Notes: generated from the letters alone by a model not told the origin. DNA of 64,000 bases from Planococcus citri (GCF_950023065.1 NC_088679.1:3038001-3102000), one strand, 5' to 3'; shown: positions 1 through 8,842, counted from the first letter of the stretch. Program-made: numbers and translations.

Positions 1-2
1 AG

Positions 3-1013
3 ATTGATCCTAGATGGATTCAGGCTGAACGTGAGCAGCAAAACAACCCCCCAGAACGTAAACTGAATTATAGAATCAGATTTGGGAATTCAAATTTCAA
101 CATAAGACCAGACAGATTGCGTGAATTTGGGGTAAGATATTCGGAAGATAATAAGTACCAAGTTTACAACTTCTTGCACCGATTTGAAAGACGTATGCAG
201 CCATACCAAGTATCCCAAAGCCAGTATTGCGATGCCCTAATGGTCCTGATTGATGATAAGCTGATTCATATGGCACCTTGGAAAGATTTGCAAGAAAATA
301 ATACTGATTATTACCAATTGAGAAAAGATTTCATCGATTGTGCTTGGGGTCCTCAGAGACAAAATGAGGCTAGAAATCACTTCAGAAATATGCCAGTGTG
401 CAAAACATCTTCGACCACACAATGCTCAGAATTGATGATATGGCTGAAAGTGCTCAAAACAACGAATTCACCATTCGAGGATATCATTATGATGATATAC
501 TACAAAATGACACCCAGTCTCAGACCACGTTTTACTGAGATTGAATTGCAAGATATCAACATTTTCGAGAAAAGACTGAATGGAATGACTCGTGTTGAAG
601 AGTTTGCTCAGAGACCACCTGAACCAGAAAGGCCTGCTACTCAGACTCGAAATGTGCAACAAAGGTCAGAGAATCGCCGATCCAGTTTTGGCGGCACTGA
701 TAGGCGTTCCAATTCACAAACAGTGCGGAATAATATCAATGAAAACAAAGGCGAGCGCACAACTGACAAGTATAAAAAGCATACCTACGATAAAAACAAA
801 AGTCAGACCAAATCAGAGACTGCCAAAACTTACCAAAAAGACAGAAAAGATGAGTCTAAGTATAAAAAACCGAAGGAAAAGACACATGGTGTTAATCAAA
901 TGAACAAGGAAGAAACACCATCAGAGAATGAAAGCTCAGAGGAGCAACAGTCCCCCCCTACCTCACCTGAGGGATCAATTGATTCAGCAGGATTGCCGTC
1001 GGGAAACGAGTAG
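3..1013 (+). CDS. gag: Gag polyprotein (capsid region), 5' partial
   Basis: The frame is open from the window edge to a TAG at 1011-1013, about 336 residues. There is no ATG upstream in frame, so the true start lies outside. The first two thirds (nt about 150-570) resemble the helical capsid domain of Ty3/gypsy Gag: aromatic and hydrophobic residues spaced in helices, with W at the MAPWKDL and CAWGPQ segments. The last third is a long hydrophilic, Arg/Lys/Ser/Glu-rich tail that may replace the nucleocapsid; I see no CCHC zinc knuckle, which is unusual for this group. The ORF ends three codons after the G GGA AAC slippery heptamer, so a fraction of ribosomes could continue into the next frame. 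The family call rests on the linked pol genes and helix pattern, not on a strong motif. Confidence 0.75.
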   Translation: MDPRWIQAEREQQNNPPERKLNYRIRFGNSNFNIRPDRLREFGVRYSEDNKYQVYNFLHRFERRMQPYQVSQSQYCDALMVLIDDKLIHMAPWKDLQENNTDYYQLRKDFIDCAWGPQRQNEARNHFRNMPVCKTSSTTQCSELMIWLKVLKTTNSPFEDIIMMIYYKMTPSLRPRFTEIELQDINIFEKRLNGMTRVEEFAQRPPEPERPATQTRNVQQRSENRRSSFGGTDRRSNSQTVRNNINENKGERTTDKYKKHTYDKNKSQTKSETAKTYQKDRKDESKYKKPKEKTHGVNQMNKEETPSENESSEEQQSPPTSPEGSIDSAGLPSGNE

Positions 1014-2191
1014 CTGACGCGTGCAAATTAGCACAAGTGGAGCAATTCCATGAGCTACCACAAGAAGAGTTTGAACTCATTGGAGATTCACTCGCTGTAT
1101 TTTTAGCAAATATAATACCACGACGAAGGCCTGAAATCACTCAGCCTTATCTCAAAGAACAGATCAACATCAGCGATCTGAAAACAGCCATCAGAGCAGC
1201 CACCTTTACGAAGAAAAAAGCCATTCTATCATTGGCTCAATATGAACTGAACTACTCAGACATGGCTTCGAGTGTTGTGAAAAATTATGCGAAGCAGATT
1301 ATGGAGAATTTAAAGCAGAAAGGGTTCGAGAAAATTATTTTACTGTTTCCACTGGTAAAGCCAAAAACTTCTGCAAGTAATCCAGTATCAATGGACAAGT
1401 ATTTTGCCTACAGAAGAGCGCTAGAGTCACTGGAAGACGATGTTGTGTCATTTTGGTGGTCTCCTGCTGCCTTATTTTTGGACTTGAAAAGAGACTCACA
1501 AGATCGATATAAGCGTCAATTTCGAGTTGATAAAGATTACAACATGATGCCAGTGATGCATAAATTCCATTTGAGCAGAAAAAATGGCAGATATTATCCA
1601 AGATTTGCACGCAAAACAGAGTTGTTCCAAGAGATGGATAAAATGTACAATTACGATTGGCATCAGAAGAAACCTCCTGAGAATGGCACTGAGCAACATG
1701 GCACTCAGACTGAAGAGAGTAGAGAAGTTATAACTGAGGAAGATGGCTTGCAATATGAAGTAGTAAAGAAGAAAACCCTGATCGAAAAGAAAAACTCAGA
1801 CATTCCTAAAAACATCGAAAAGGAAGTCGCTGATGCTGTAAAGAAAATAGAGAAGTTAAAAAAGTTCATGAAACCTCAAGCGCTCCAAAAGCTACTCAAC
1901 AAGATAGGAATCCCCTCCCCCCATGAGGAGGAACGAAACTTATCAGAGACGTTACAAACACCTGTTAAATCCGCTGGGGCATCAGAGAAGTTAAAAATAA
2001 CAGTCAATCACGTGACTGGGGCAACGCCTAAGCCCCCCAACACAACATGTATATCTCAAAATTCAACACATGTGCCTCAAGACACAACTCAGAGTGCACA
2101 ACCGACAGCAGGAACTTCAACGAATTCAATCCAGCAACCTCTTACACCTAAACCACCGCTACGCAGAGAGGAAATTGAGGCTAGAGTTTGA
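983..2191 (+). CDS. SGNH/GDSL-hydrolase-like domain plus linker, entered by -1 frameshift from Gag
   Basis: This frame has no early ATG and is most simply read after slippage at 1001-1007. The N-terminal 200 residues follow the SGNH-hydrolase plan. A block I like segment LIGDSLAV carries the nucleophile Ser codon at 1088. SLAQYEL (about 1229-1249) lies where the family has LGTNDL. An amphipathic helix and a strand with a Pro (IILLFPL) follow. HLSRKNGRYY (His codon 1568) matches the block V His-Leu-Ser-x-x-Gly pattern. The block III Gly and Asn and the block V Asp appear replaced (A, Y, H), so catalysis is doubtful. The C-terminal half is a charged, Thr/Pro/Gln-rich linker leading to the protease. 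A TGA at 2189-2191 ends the frame, but the same frame continues into the protease. I know of no such domain at this position in Ty3/gypsy elements. The alternative is a retroelement-specific domain resembling SGNH by chance. Confidence 0.6.
   Translation, partial: FSRIAVGKRVADACKLAQVEQFHELPQEEFELIGDSLAVFLANIIPRRRPEITQPYLKEQINISDLKTAIRAATFTKKKAILSLAQYELNYSDMASSVVKNYAKQIMENLKQKGFEKIILLFPLVKPKTSASNPVSMDKYFAYRRALESLEDDVVSFWWSPAALFLDLKRDSQDRYKRQFRVDKDYNMMPVMHKFHLSRKNGRYYPRFARKTELFQEMDKMYNYDWHQKKPPENGTEQHGTQTEESREVITEEDGLQYEVVKKKTLIEKKNSDIPKNIEKEVADAVKKIEKLKKFMKPQALQKLLNKIGIPSPHEEERNLSETLQTPVKSAGASEKLKITVNHVTGATPKPPNTTCISQNSTHVPQDTTQSAQPTAGTSTNSIQQPLTPKPPLRREEIEARV
1001..1007 (+). promoter_or_regulatory. 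-1 ribosomal frameshift site GGGAAAC
   Basis: GGGAAAC fits the X XXY YYZ rule. In the gag frame the codons read GGA (1002-1004) and AAC (1005-1007), exactly the register needed for a -1 slip. The gag stop TAG follows one codon later, and the -1 frame is open from 983 to 2188, so the two frames overlap only here. A 6-bp stem (GTAGCT 1010-1015 with AGCTAC 1053-1058) and two small enclosed hairpins lie just downstream. The spacing is shorter than usual, so the stimulatory structure is uncertain. Confidence 0.75.
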
Positions 2192-2833
2192 GAGCAAATC
2201 CTCAGAGAAAAAGATAAATTTGACACGTGTGTAGTGCCACTTACGATGGATGGCACCACCTACCCAGCGCAGCTCGATACCGGGGCAACCCCTAATGTAA
2301 TATCAGAAGAAACTGCGAACATCCTGCTCAGAGATCACTATGACAGCGTTCAGTATATCATGCTGAAAAAACCTATTGTGTGCTGTTTGGCTGACGATTC
2401 AAAGGTAGAGACATACAGATATGTGATTGTGCCAAAACTCAAATTTGGAGAATGCGAGCTCAAAATTCCATTCTACATTATGAAAGGGTGTAACCAGACT
2501 TTTATAATTGGTACTAAAACCATGAAGGTACTTGGAATTAAGACTGATGTGGAAAATAAAAGAGCCACATGCTGCCCTCCAGGCCAAGAGAAGATTGAAA
2601 CACTCAACTTTATGACTGAGGAGGAGTACAAAAAGAAGATTACACTCAGACGAATCAGAGTAAAGAAAAAGAGCGATGAGCAAATTGATCACATATCCAA
2701 AAGAGCAAACACAGCTGATAAGTACCAGGAAATGGAGCCTGAAGATGTGGACGATGGTCCAGAAATATTTTTGGAAACACTGAGATCGGATTTGGAGCAA
2801 GCTGTAAATGAAGAAACCATTACGAAGAAATAG
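2192..2833 (+). CDS. pro: Retroviral-type aspartic protease
   Basis: About 213 residues follow the TGA at 2189 in the same frame. The catalytic motif is AQLDTGATPNVIS (Asp-Thr-Gly at 2276-2284), preceded by a strand-forming VVPLTMDG. A second strand motif, FIIGTKTMKVLGIKTD, matches the I-L-G-x-D/N-x-L flap-side segment of retropepsins. The rest is a charged linker. Retropepsins work as dimers and cut the Gag-Pol precursor. There is no convincing ATG near the start; the first usable codon is a GTG at 2234, so expression presumably depends on read-through from the upstream frame. A TAG at 2831-2833 closes it, and the pol frame continues directly without a frame change. Both stops may be point mutations in this copy. 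Confidence 0.85.
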   Translation, partial: EQILREKDKFDTCVVPLTMDGTTYPAQLDTGATPNVISEETANILLRDHYDSVQYIMLKKPIVCCLADDSKVETYRYVIVPKLKFGECELKIPFYIMKGCNQTFIIGTKTMKVLGIKTDVENKRATCCPPGQEKIETLNFMTEEEYKKKITLRRIRVKKKSDEQIDHISKRANTADKYQEMEPEDVDDGPEIFLETLRSDLEQAVNEETITKK

Positions 2834-5800
2834 GCTAAAAAAGCTTTTGATATACTTAAAGAGTTTGCCTGTGTGTTCAGCAAATATCCTGGAAAATGGA
2901 CAGGACCGCCGATGAAATTGAGATTCAAGGATCCCAAGAATATCAAAAGATTCCATGGTCCGAAGTATACTCCATCTAATAAACAGATGCCACTTGTGAG
3001 AGAAGCTCTCAGAGTGATGATAGCCAAAAAGATCGTTGAACCTTCGACCTCACCTTACATCAATGCGCTGGTAGCAAATATCAAGAAAAATGGCGAGGTG
3101 AGATTATGCTTGAATCCTATGGAATTGAACCCTATACTCGAAAATGACTACAATGAAGCTCCATTGCTTGATAGAATTATAACAACAGACGGACGTGCCA
3201 AAATGTACTGTTGCCTCGATTTTGTGGCAGGATTTTGGCAGATGGTACTACATGAAGCATATAGGAAGTATTGTGCTTTCATCGTAGATGGAGAAGTCCA
3301 CCAGTTTATAAGGGTGCCATATGGATTAAAAGTGTCATCTGCATTATTTGTGAAAATGATAAACACCATCATGAAGACAAAAAAAGGCAGAACGAAGTAT
3401 GTAGACGATGTGCTACTCAAGGCAATGACTTTCGAAGAGATGATGGAATTACTCGTTGATACACTGAAAATAATCAGAGATAATGGACTTAGGCTCAATC
3501 CAAGAAAATCAAAGTTTTTCAAGAAGAGCATCAACCATCTTGGTTTTCAACTCCAGCCTGGGGCAATTTTGAAGCAGAATAAAAAGCTTCAAAAGCTTGA
3601 TGAATTCAAAAAGAAGCACACCAACAAGAAAGGCGAATTCAAACTCAAGAATGAAAAAGAAGTTATGGCATTTTTGGGAATTGTTGGATTCTACAAGCGC
3701 TTCATCGCAGATTATCAGCAGCTAGCAGTGCCACTTTATGAAGTGACTCGAAAAGAAAATTTCAAGTGGGGTGAAGAGCAGCAAAATGCATTAGAGATGT
3801 TGGAAACTGAGTATCGTAAAGAATTCAAATTAGCCACTCCAATTGATGGTGCAGATTTCTACTTAGAAACGAGTTTCACTCAAGATGCCATGAATGCGGT
3901 GGCATACCAGAAAGACGAAGATGGCGTAGATCACGTTGTGCTGTTTGTGAGCAACACATTTAAAGAGCACCAAAAGAAGTACACAGTAATAGAGAAAGAG
4001 ATGTACTCGCTCGCGAATGCATTAAAAAAACTCGAAATGTGGCTTCATGGATATACTGTGCATGTCAGAAAGGACATAATGTCAGTTGTGCACCGATTTA
4101 ACACATTGGCTCAAATACATCGCAAAGCAGCGGCGTGGATAACGCATTTTAACTGCCACGACCTTGTTTATGACCTGCCAAAAAGAGTTGGAAAATGGTG
4201 GGATAGACAAGCACCTGAATTGACCCTATACAGCACGAATTGGACTCATATGGTGCCACTTGGCGTTGTTTACAAAGATTTGGTCAAGGAGCAGTTGATT
4301 GATTGTCTTAAGAGGCTGGACTTGTACCAAAACAGAGATGAAAATTGGTCAAAAGTCATTCGGAGACTTCAAGCGGACGAGATTGACATGACTTCCAAGC
4401 AGAGAAAAGCGAAGAAACAGCTCGAGAAAAAATATGTCATTTTGGAAGAAGAAGAAGGTGTCAAAATACTCTATCGAATCAGAGAAGATGGATCTAAAGT
4501 GCCATGCATGCCTGATGAATTGTACAAAGATACCATAATGTACTTACATGAAGAGTATGGTCATGTGGGAGCTGCCAAAATTGACTCGATATTTCGACGC
4601 ATGTATTATTCGCCAAATGTGCCAAAATCTGCCAAATTGGCCACAAGCGAATGCCTCGATTGCAAGCACAATAAGAACTTTGGGCAGAAAAAGAAGCTAG
4701 AGTATGCTCAAATTGAGTCTTATGGCATAGCAGATGTCTTGTCAGCTGATTTAATTGGCCAAATCGCCAACAAAGCCAAGGACCCAAAATACATGCTAGT
4801 AGTAAAATGTGTATTTACTGCCAAAGTGTGGCTCAAAACCCTGATTGTGGCAACCAAAGAAGAGGTCTCAAAAGCGATGAAAGAGATACTCGAAGAGATA
4901 AAGAAACTGGGGCACAAGGTGCGCAAAGTGATCACTGACAATGGTACTCAGTTTGTGAGTGATACCTGGAATGATTTGCTCAAATCCTATGGTGTAAAAA
5001 TTGGCCACACCACCAAGTACAATCCACAATCAAGCTTAGTGGAAAGAACAATGAGAATAATTGGCGACAGGCTGAGAGTAAAAATCAACCAATCAGCTGA
5101 GGACTTCGATTATACTCATCATGGATGGCACAAATATGCCAAACAGGTGGAAAATGAAATAAATAACACACCTACCGAATTCGGAGTGAAGCCAAACGAA
5201 GTTTGGGGAATCCATGATAACTTGGCTCAAGACTTGCCAGTGCCCAACACTGGAATAAATGCCAAATTTGAATTGAGTAAATTACGAGAAGAGCAACGTG
5301 CCAATAATGTTCCATCTATAATGTCAGAAGAAGCTCTAAAACTCAAAATGGATCCAAAAAAGCTCATTGTTGACAAGAAAGGATTTGTCTGGGTAGCTGT
5401 GGATGGAGCTTGTTCTCAAAATGGCACAGATGAAGCAATAGCGGGTATCGGAATCAGTTGGACACCTAGTGGAGACTTCAATGTTTCGGAAAGAGTTGTG
5501 CACCCAGAATACAAAAATTCGAATAATTTGGCAGAAATCATTGCGTTGATAAAAGCGATGGAAATTGCCCTAAATAACCAGATAGAGAAGCTCAAAGTAT
5601 TTTCGGATTCTAACTACTTGGTCACTGCGGTAAATCACAATTCAAAGAGATGGGTAGAAAATAACTGGAAAAATACCAACAAAAAACCAGTTCATCACAA
5701 AGCAGCATTCCAGCAGGTCATTGAACTCTCTAAAAAATTCAAGGAGTTCAAATTGAGACATGTAAGGGCGAGAAAATACGATCATAATAATTTCGTAGCT

Positions 5801-6805
5801 GACAAATTGGCCAGAAAGGCTGTATATACCCAAGAAGTGGTTGATGAGAATATTGAAAATATGACCCAGCAGCAGGCTTTAGTGAATTTCATTCGCGAAA
5901 AAAGAATGCAGCAGAGAATAAATAATGAGGTCGCTTTCAATAAATTACATGGGCCCCCTACCATTTTCGAAAATGGTGAATTGGTCATGTTAACTTCTCA
6001 TCGTTTGTCTTCATATGAAAAAGGACTTTCAAAAAAGCTATTTCAAAAACGCTATGGTCCATATACAGTCGAACAGCATGTAGGTAGCAATTGTTACATG
6101 GTCAAAAATGTAGCTGACCCTACCGACGAGCAGATCGTTAACACTCGCCAAATGACGTCATACCTCAATAAAAACCAGTTGGAAGAGCTCAAAAATGACC
6201 TAAAGCAGAGATCAAAATTCGACAACAGAGATTTGGTGGAAAAAATCAGAGATTTTTCGAAGAAAAAAACCACAAATCAGAGTGCTGAAATGGAAGAAGA
6301 AAATACTGATGAGGAGGAGGTCGATGACCCTAGAGATCCGGAATATTTACCAAGAGGTTCGCGAAAGCAGCCTGAAAAAACCCTGGAAAAAATTCGCCAA
6401 AATTGCGAAGCAGAGAGACCTAAAAGAGATGTTACAAAACACGATGCAGAGTTCCGCCAGATAAAAAAGAGATTACGAAAAAAGCTTCCCCCCCTCCTAG
6501 AGAAAAAGCTCGAAGATTGTCTCAAACAAACGTTTCCGGACGAAGAGGAGTACAAAGAGAAGAGGGAAGCGGCGCGGGAGAGATATGAAACGCGTTCGAG
6601 AACGAAGCAGGTACCTACCAACGTTGAAAGCTCAAACTTGCGAGATAAAAATGCACCGGATGGCCGCGATAATCCTCGTAACAAAAAGAAGCGAAAAAAG
6701 ACCTTGAATTTTATTCACTTAGAGATGTTGGAAAGTTTCGAACGTGCGTATTTTGTGAAAGTCTTCACAAAGTATCAACCCAAGGCCAAACTAAGTGAGA
6801 AATGA
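2834..6805 (+). CDS. pol: Pol: RT, degenerate RNase H, integrase with embedded second RNase H
   Basis: One open frame of about 1323 codons. RT (about 2990-3720) has YCCLDFVAGFWQM, the VPYGLK segment and the catalytic YVDD at 3398-3409. The first RNase H (about 3850-4200) keeps VIEKE but has Ser (codon 3872) where Ty3/gypsy has the Asp of ETDAS, and lacks a clear ADALSR end, so it looks inactive. Integrase has an HHCC zinc finger (His 4547, 4562; Cys 4652, 4661) and a D,D,E core (4748, 4937, 5042). A complete RNase H fold follows at about 5380-5830. The integrase C-terminal domain then resumes (FENGELVML about 5967; KRYGPYTVEQ about 6047), as in GPY/F domains. The last 200 or so residues are Lys/Arg/Glu-rich with basic clusters and no recognised fold. 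No env is seen downstream. The frame is continuous with the protease apart from the TAG at 2831. Confidence 0.9.
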   Translation, partial: AKKAFDILKEFACVFSKYPGKWTGPPMKLRFKDPKNIKRFHGPKYTPSNKQMPLVREALRVMIAKKIVEPSTSPYINALVANIKKNGEVRLCLNPMELNPILENDYNEAPLLDRIITTDGRAKMYCCLDFVAGFWQMVLHEAYRKYCAFIVDGEVHQFIRVPYGLKVSSALFVKMINTIMKTKKGRTKYVDDVLLKAMTFEEMMELLVDTLKIIRDNGLRLNPRKSKFFKKSINHLGFQLQPGAILKQNKKLQKLDEFKKKHTNKKGEFKLKNEKEVMAFLGIVGFYKRFIADYQQLAVPLYEVTRKENFKWGEEQQNALEMLETEYRKEFKLATPIDGADFYLETSFTQDAMNAVAYQKDEDGVDHVVLFVSNTFKEHQKKYTVIEKEMYSLANALKKLEMWLHGYTVHVRKDIMSVVHRFNTLAQIHRKAAAWITHFNCHDLVYDLPKRVGKWWDRQAPELTLYSTNWTHMVPLGVVYKDLVKEQLIDCLKRLDLYQNRDENWSKVIRRLQADEIDMTSKQRKAKKQLEKKYVILEEEEGVKILYRIREDGSKVPCMPDELYKDTIMYLHEEYGHVGAAKIDSIFRRMYYSPNVPKSAKLATSECLDCKHNKNFGQKKKLEYAQIESYGIADVLSADLIGQIANKAKDPKYMLVVKCVFTAKVWLKTLIVATKEEVSKAMKEILEEIKKLGHKVRKVITDNGTQFVSDTWNDLLKSYGVKIGHTTKYNPQSSLVERTMRIIGDRLRVKINQSAEDFDYTHHGWHKYAKQVENEINNTPTEFGVKPNEVWGIHDNLAQDLPVPNTGINAKFELSKLREEQRANNVPSIMSEEALKLKMDPKKLIVDKKGFVWVAVDGACSQNGTDEAIAGIGISWTPSGDFNVSERVVHPEYKNSNNLAEIIALIKAMEIALNNQIEKLKVFSDSNYLVTAVNHNSKRWVENNWKNTNKKPVHHKAAFQQVIELSKKFKEFKLRHVRARKYDHNNFVADKLARKAVYTQEVVDENIENMTQQQALVNFIREKRMQQRINNEVAFNKLHGPPTIFENGELVMLTSHRLSSYEKGLSKKLFQKRYGPYTVEQHVGSNCYMVKNVADPTDEQIVNTRQMTSYLNKNQLEELKNDLKQRSKFDNRDLVEKIRDFSKKKTTNQSAEMEEENTDEEEVDDPRDPEYLPRGSRKQPEKTLEKIRQNCEAERPKRDVTKHDAEFRQIKKRLRKKLPPLLEKKLEDCLKQTFPDEEEYKEKREAARERYETRSRTKQVPTNVESSNLRDKNAPDGRDNPRNKKKRKKTLNFIHLEMLESFERAYFVKVFTKYQPKAKLSEK
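5380..5830 (+). other. Second RNase H domain inside integrase
   Basis: This part of the pol frame carries the full RNase HI signature: VAVDGACSQNG (Asp codon 5402), NNLAEIIALIKAME (Glu 5534), VFSDSNYLV (Asp 5606), RHVRARKYDHN (His 5759) and VADKLARKA (Asp 5801). The order and spacing agree with cellular-type RNase HI. It sits after the integrase catalytic Glu (5042) and before the F-x-x-G-E-x-V and K-R-Y-G-P-Y segments of the integrase C-terminal domain. It would degrade the RNA strand of the RNA/DNA hybrid during reverse transcription, taking over from the degenerate first RNase H. Confidence 0.85.
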
Positions 6806-7443
6806 GCTTTTGTTGCGTTCAAGGCCAACTACTTTTAGCATACATGTAGCGTTAATATACTTTCATCTCCGAGTGCAACATTTTTGATGAGATTAAAAGT
6901 AAGATAATTTTAGCTATGTGAAAGTTTATCTTTAAAATCGCCATTTTGAAAAACTCATCTATTGTTATGGAATTTCCGATACACAACTGTAGCATTAGAG
7001 CTTTCATTCGTTGATTTGATGTGCTCAGATTAAGTAGTACTGTGTATTTTTCGCGATAGTTTGGGAATTAGTGCTAATTTAAGCGTTGTTATTCATTTTG
7101 TTATTAGAATTTTTTTTCTTTTTTCAAAGTTGCACTTCGGATAAAATTTAGTCTTGTTTAATTTATGACTAGTTTTAATTTAATTTATTTTGACTAATCG
7201 TAACTATTAGTTCACATAGGTTTAGAATTTTTTGTAAATAATTGTAAATTTTTTTCTTTCCAAGAGAAGTTGAAAAATCGCGTGAGCATGTGTTGGGGAA
7301 TTTTGAACGAGTAATTTTTCACAAAAAATAGAGATGTTCAAAATCCAGGTTCGATCACAGGTCAAGAAAGGCGCAAGAAGGTTTTCAATTGCGAAAAAAT
7401 GAGAGAAAATCGCAATTTTTGAACTTGGAAAAGTCGCAACTGG

Positions 7444-7563
7444 CCAGCTGTCAGTGAATAGAGCGCGATGTTCCTAGCTGTCCGTGGGAATAGCCCAATA
7501 TTCCCAGCTGTGTGTGGACATAGCAACGAGCGACTAGCTGTCTGTGACGATAACGCGGCACTG
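7444..7563. repeat. Four-unit imperfect tandem repeat, about 30 bp
   Basis: Units begin near 7445, 7474, 7505 and 7534, each with the core AGCTGT followed by N-GTG, then a variable half containing ATAG or ATAA. Unit lengths are 29 to 31 bp. It lies in the 3' non-coding region of the retroelement. Confidence 0.75.
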
Positions 7564-7973
7564 AATCAACACAACACGAGAGAAAACAAACGCGACGCGA
7601 TCTAAAACTAACAAGATCACTTTGTACGCGTAAATAGAGATGTGTAAATAGGGTACTTACTGCAGCAGAGATGATAAAAAAGGATTCCGGTTCCAGCTCC
7701 GAAAACTTCCAATTTGGAAAAATGTCAGCTTGCTGATAACAGAGAGGTTGAAAAATATCGCCAACATGTTAGAGAAAATAAAATGAATCGTAACCAAGAT
7801 TCAACGTACCTGTAATTTCTCTGATGCTTTTCCGGTTATCGGAGTATTTTTCCGGCATCTCTGATCAATTGGAATTACCAATGAACTTTGGATCGTTTGC
7901 CCTTGGTGAAAACAGTCATCCCCGTTTGGCTCCAGTGAGCTTATTTCGATGCTGATTGAATCCGGGAAAGTTG
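7534..7973 (-). other. Candidate antisense spliced ORF (three exon-like segments)
   Basis: On the minus strand three segments have matching splice signals and one shared reading frame. Segment 7810-7973 follows an acceptor with a strong pyrimidine tract (CTTCTCTTTCTACAG) and ends at a GTACGT donor; it is open for 54 codons. Segment 7661-7732 follows CTCTCTGTTATCAG, ends at GTAAGT and is open for 24 codons. Segment 7534-7560 follows TTGATTCAG and stops at TAG after 8 codons. I find no start codon and no clear first exon; the possible one above 8056 does not continue the frame cleanly. The product resembles nothing I know, so this may be chance. Confidence 0.25.
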
Positions 7974-8842
7974 CTGTAGAAAGAGAAGAAAGTCCCTGTT
8001 TAGTTTAACATCAAGAAATACGATTCGGAACGCGTAATTAATTAAAAAAGTACCTGTTAATTGCTCCAGCAGAAGAGTTCATCGATCTCGTGTTGGCAAA
8101 GCTTTTGGCGCAGTTTTGGCCTTACATCGAACCAGTTGATACGCAGCTCAGCGCGTGTTTTTTGCACAATTGTAGATTTTGATTCATTTTTTATCTATTT
8201 TGAATTTGTACATTTCTCTGCTTTTTATGTAAATATTTTGTGTTTGTGAATTTTGTAGCACTTTAGCGACTAAGATGTAACCTGTTTTAATATTTATATG
8301 ACAAATTGTTTGCATCTAAGGTAATTTTAAGTTGCTAGTGCCGTGAAAAAACAGCAGAGATGTTTAAAAAAATTGAAAATTCGACTTGTTGGAAGTCATG
8401 GATGGATGCCGAAGAACCTAGCTATTCAACATCTTGGAAGCTGCGGGTTCATAGAAGCGGGGCAGAGGGGCCCTACCGTCCGTTGTCCGATTGGCCAATT
8501 TTTGGCTTCAATGTACCAGCATCTCCGATGTCCACGCTGTTTCAATGGAAGCGGGGCATATGTACCGGTAGGGGATGCGCCCGCAGCTTCCACCTAGAGG
8601 GAAGTTGTGTTCCTGTCAGAGTGGCAGCACTGCTTACGAGTAGTGCACTCTGTCGAAGTAGTTCGAGACGCGCCACTCCGAGCTTTGAGCTTTGAAAGCT
8701 CGTTAGGTATATTTTCACTGGTGCTAGCGTAAGGTAGCAAGTTCAGAGCTTCCGCTTGTAGTCGATACTACAAGTGTATTTTATTCAATAATGTGTAGTG
8801 TGTTTTATTATAAATCTTCGCGTGTGTTATACCAGAGAAGTG

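Noticed and set aside
2399..2956. 185-codon minus-strand ORF opposite the protease
   Set aside because: Shadow of the plus-strand protease and pol coding frame.
8343..8695. Overlapping ORFs of 84 and 111 codons in the retroelement 3' region
   Set aside because: No recognisable domain; the two frames share the same GC-richer stretch, and the composition looks like LTR or UTR sequence.
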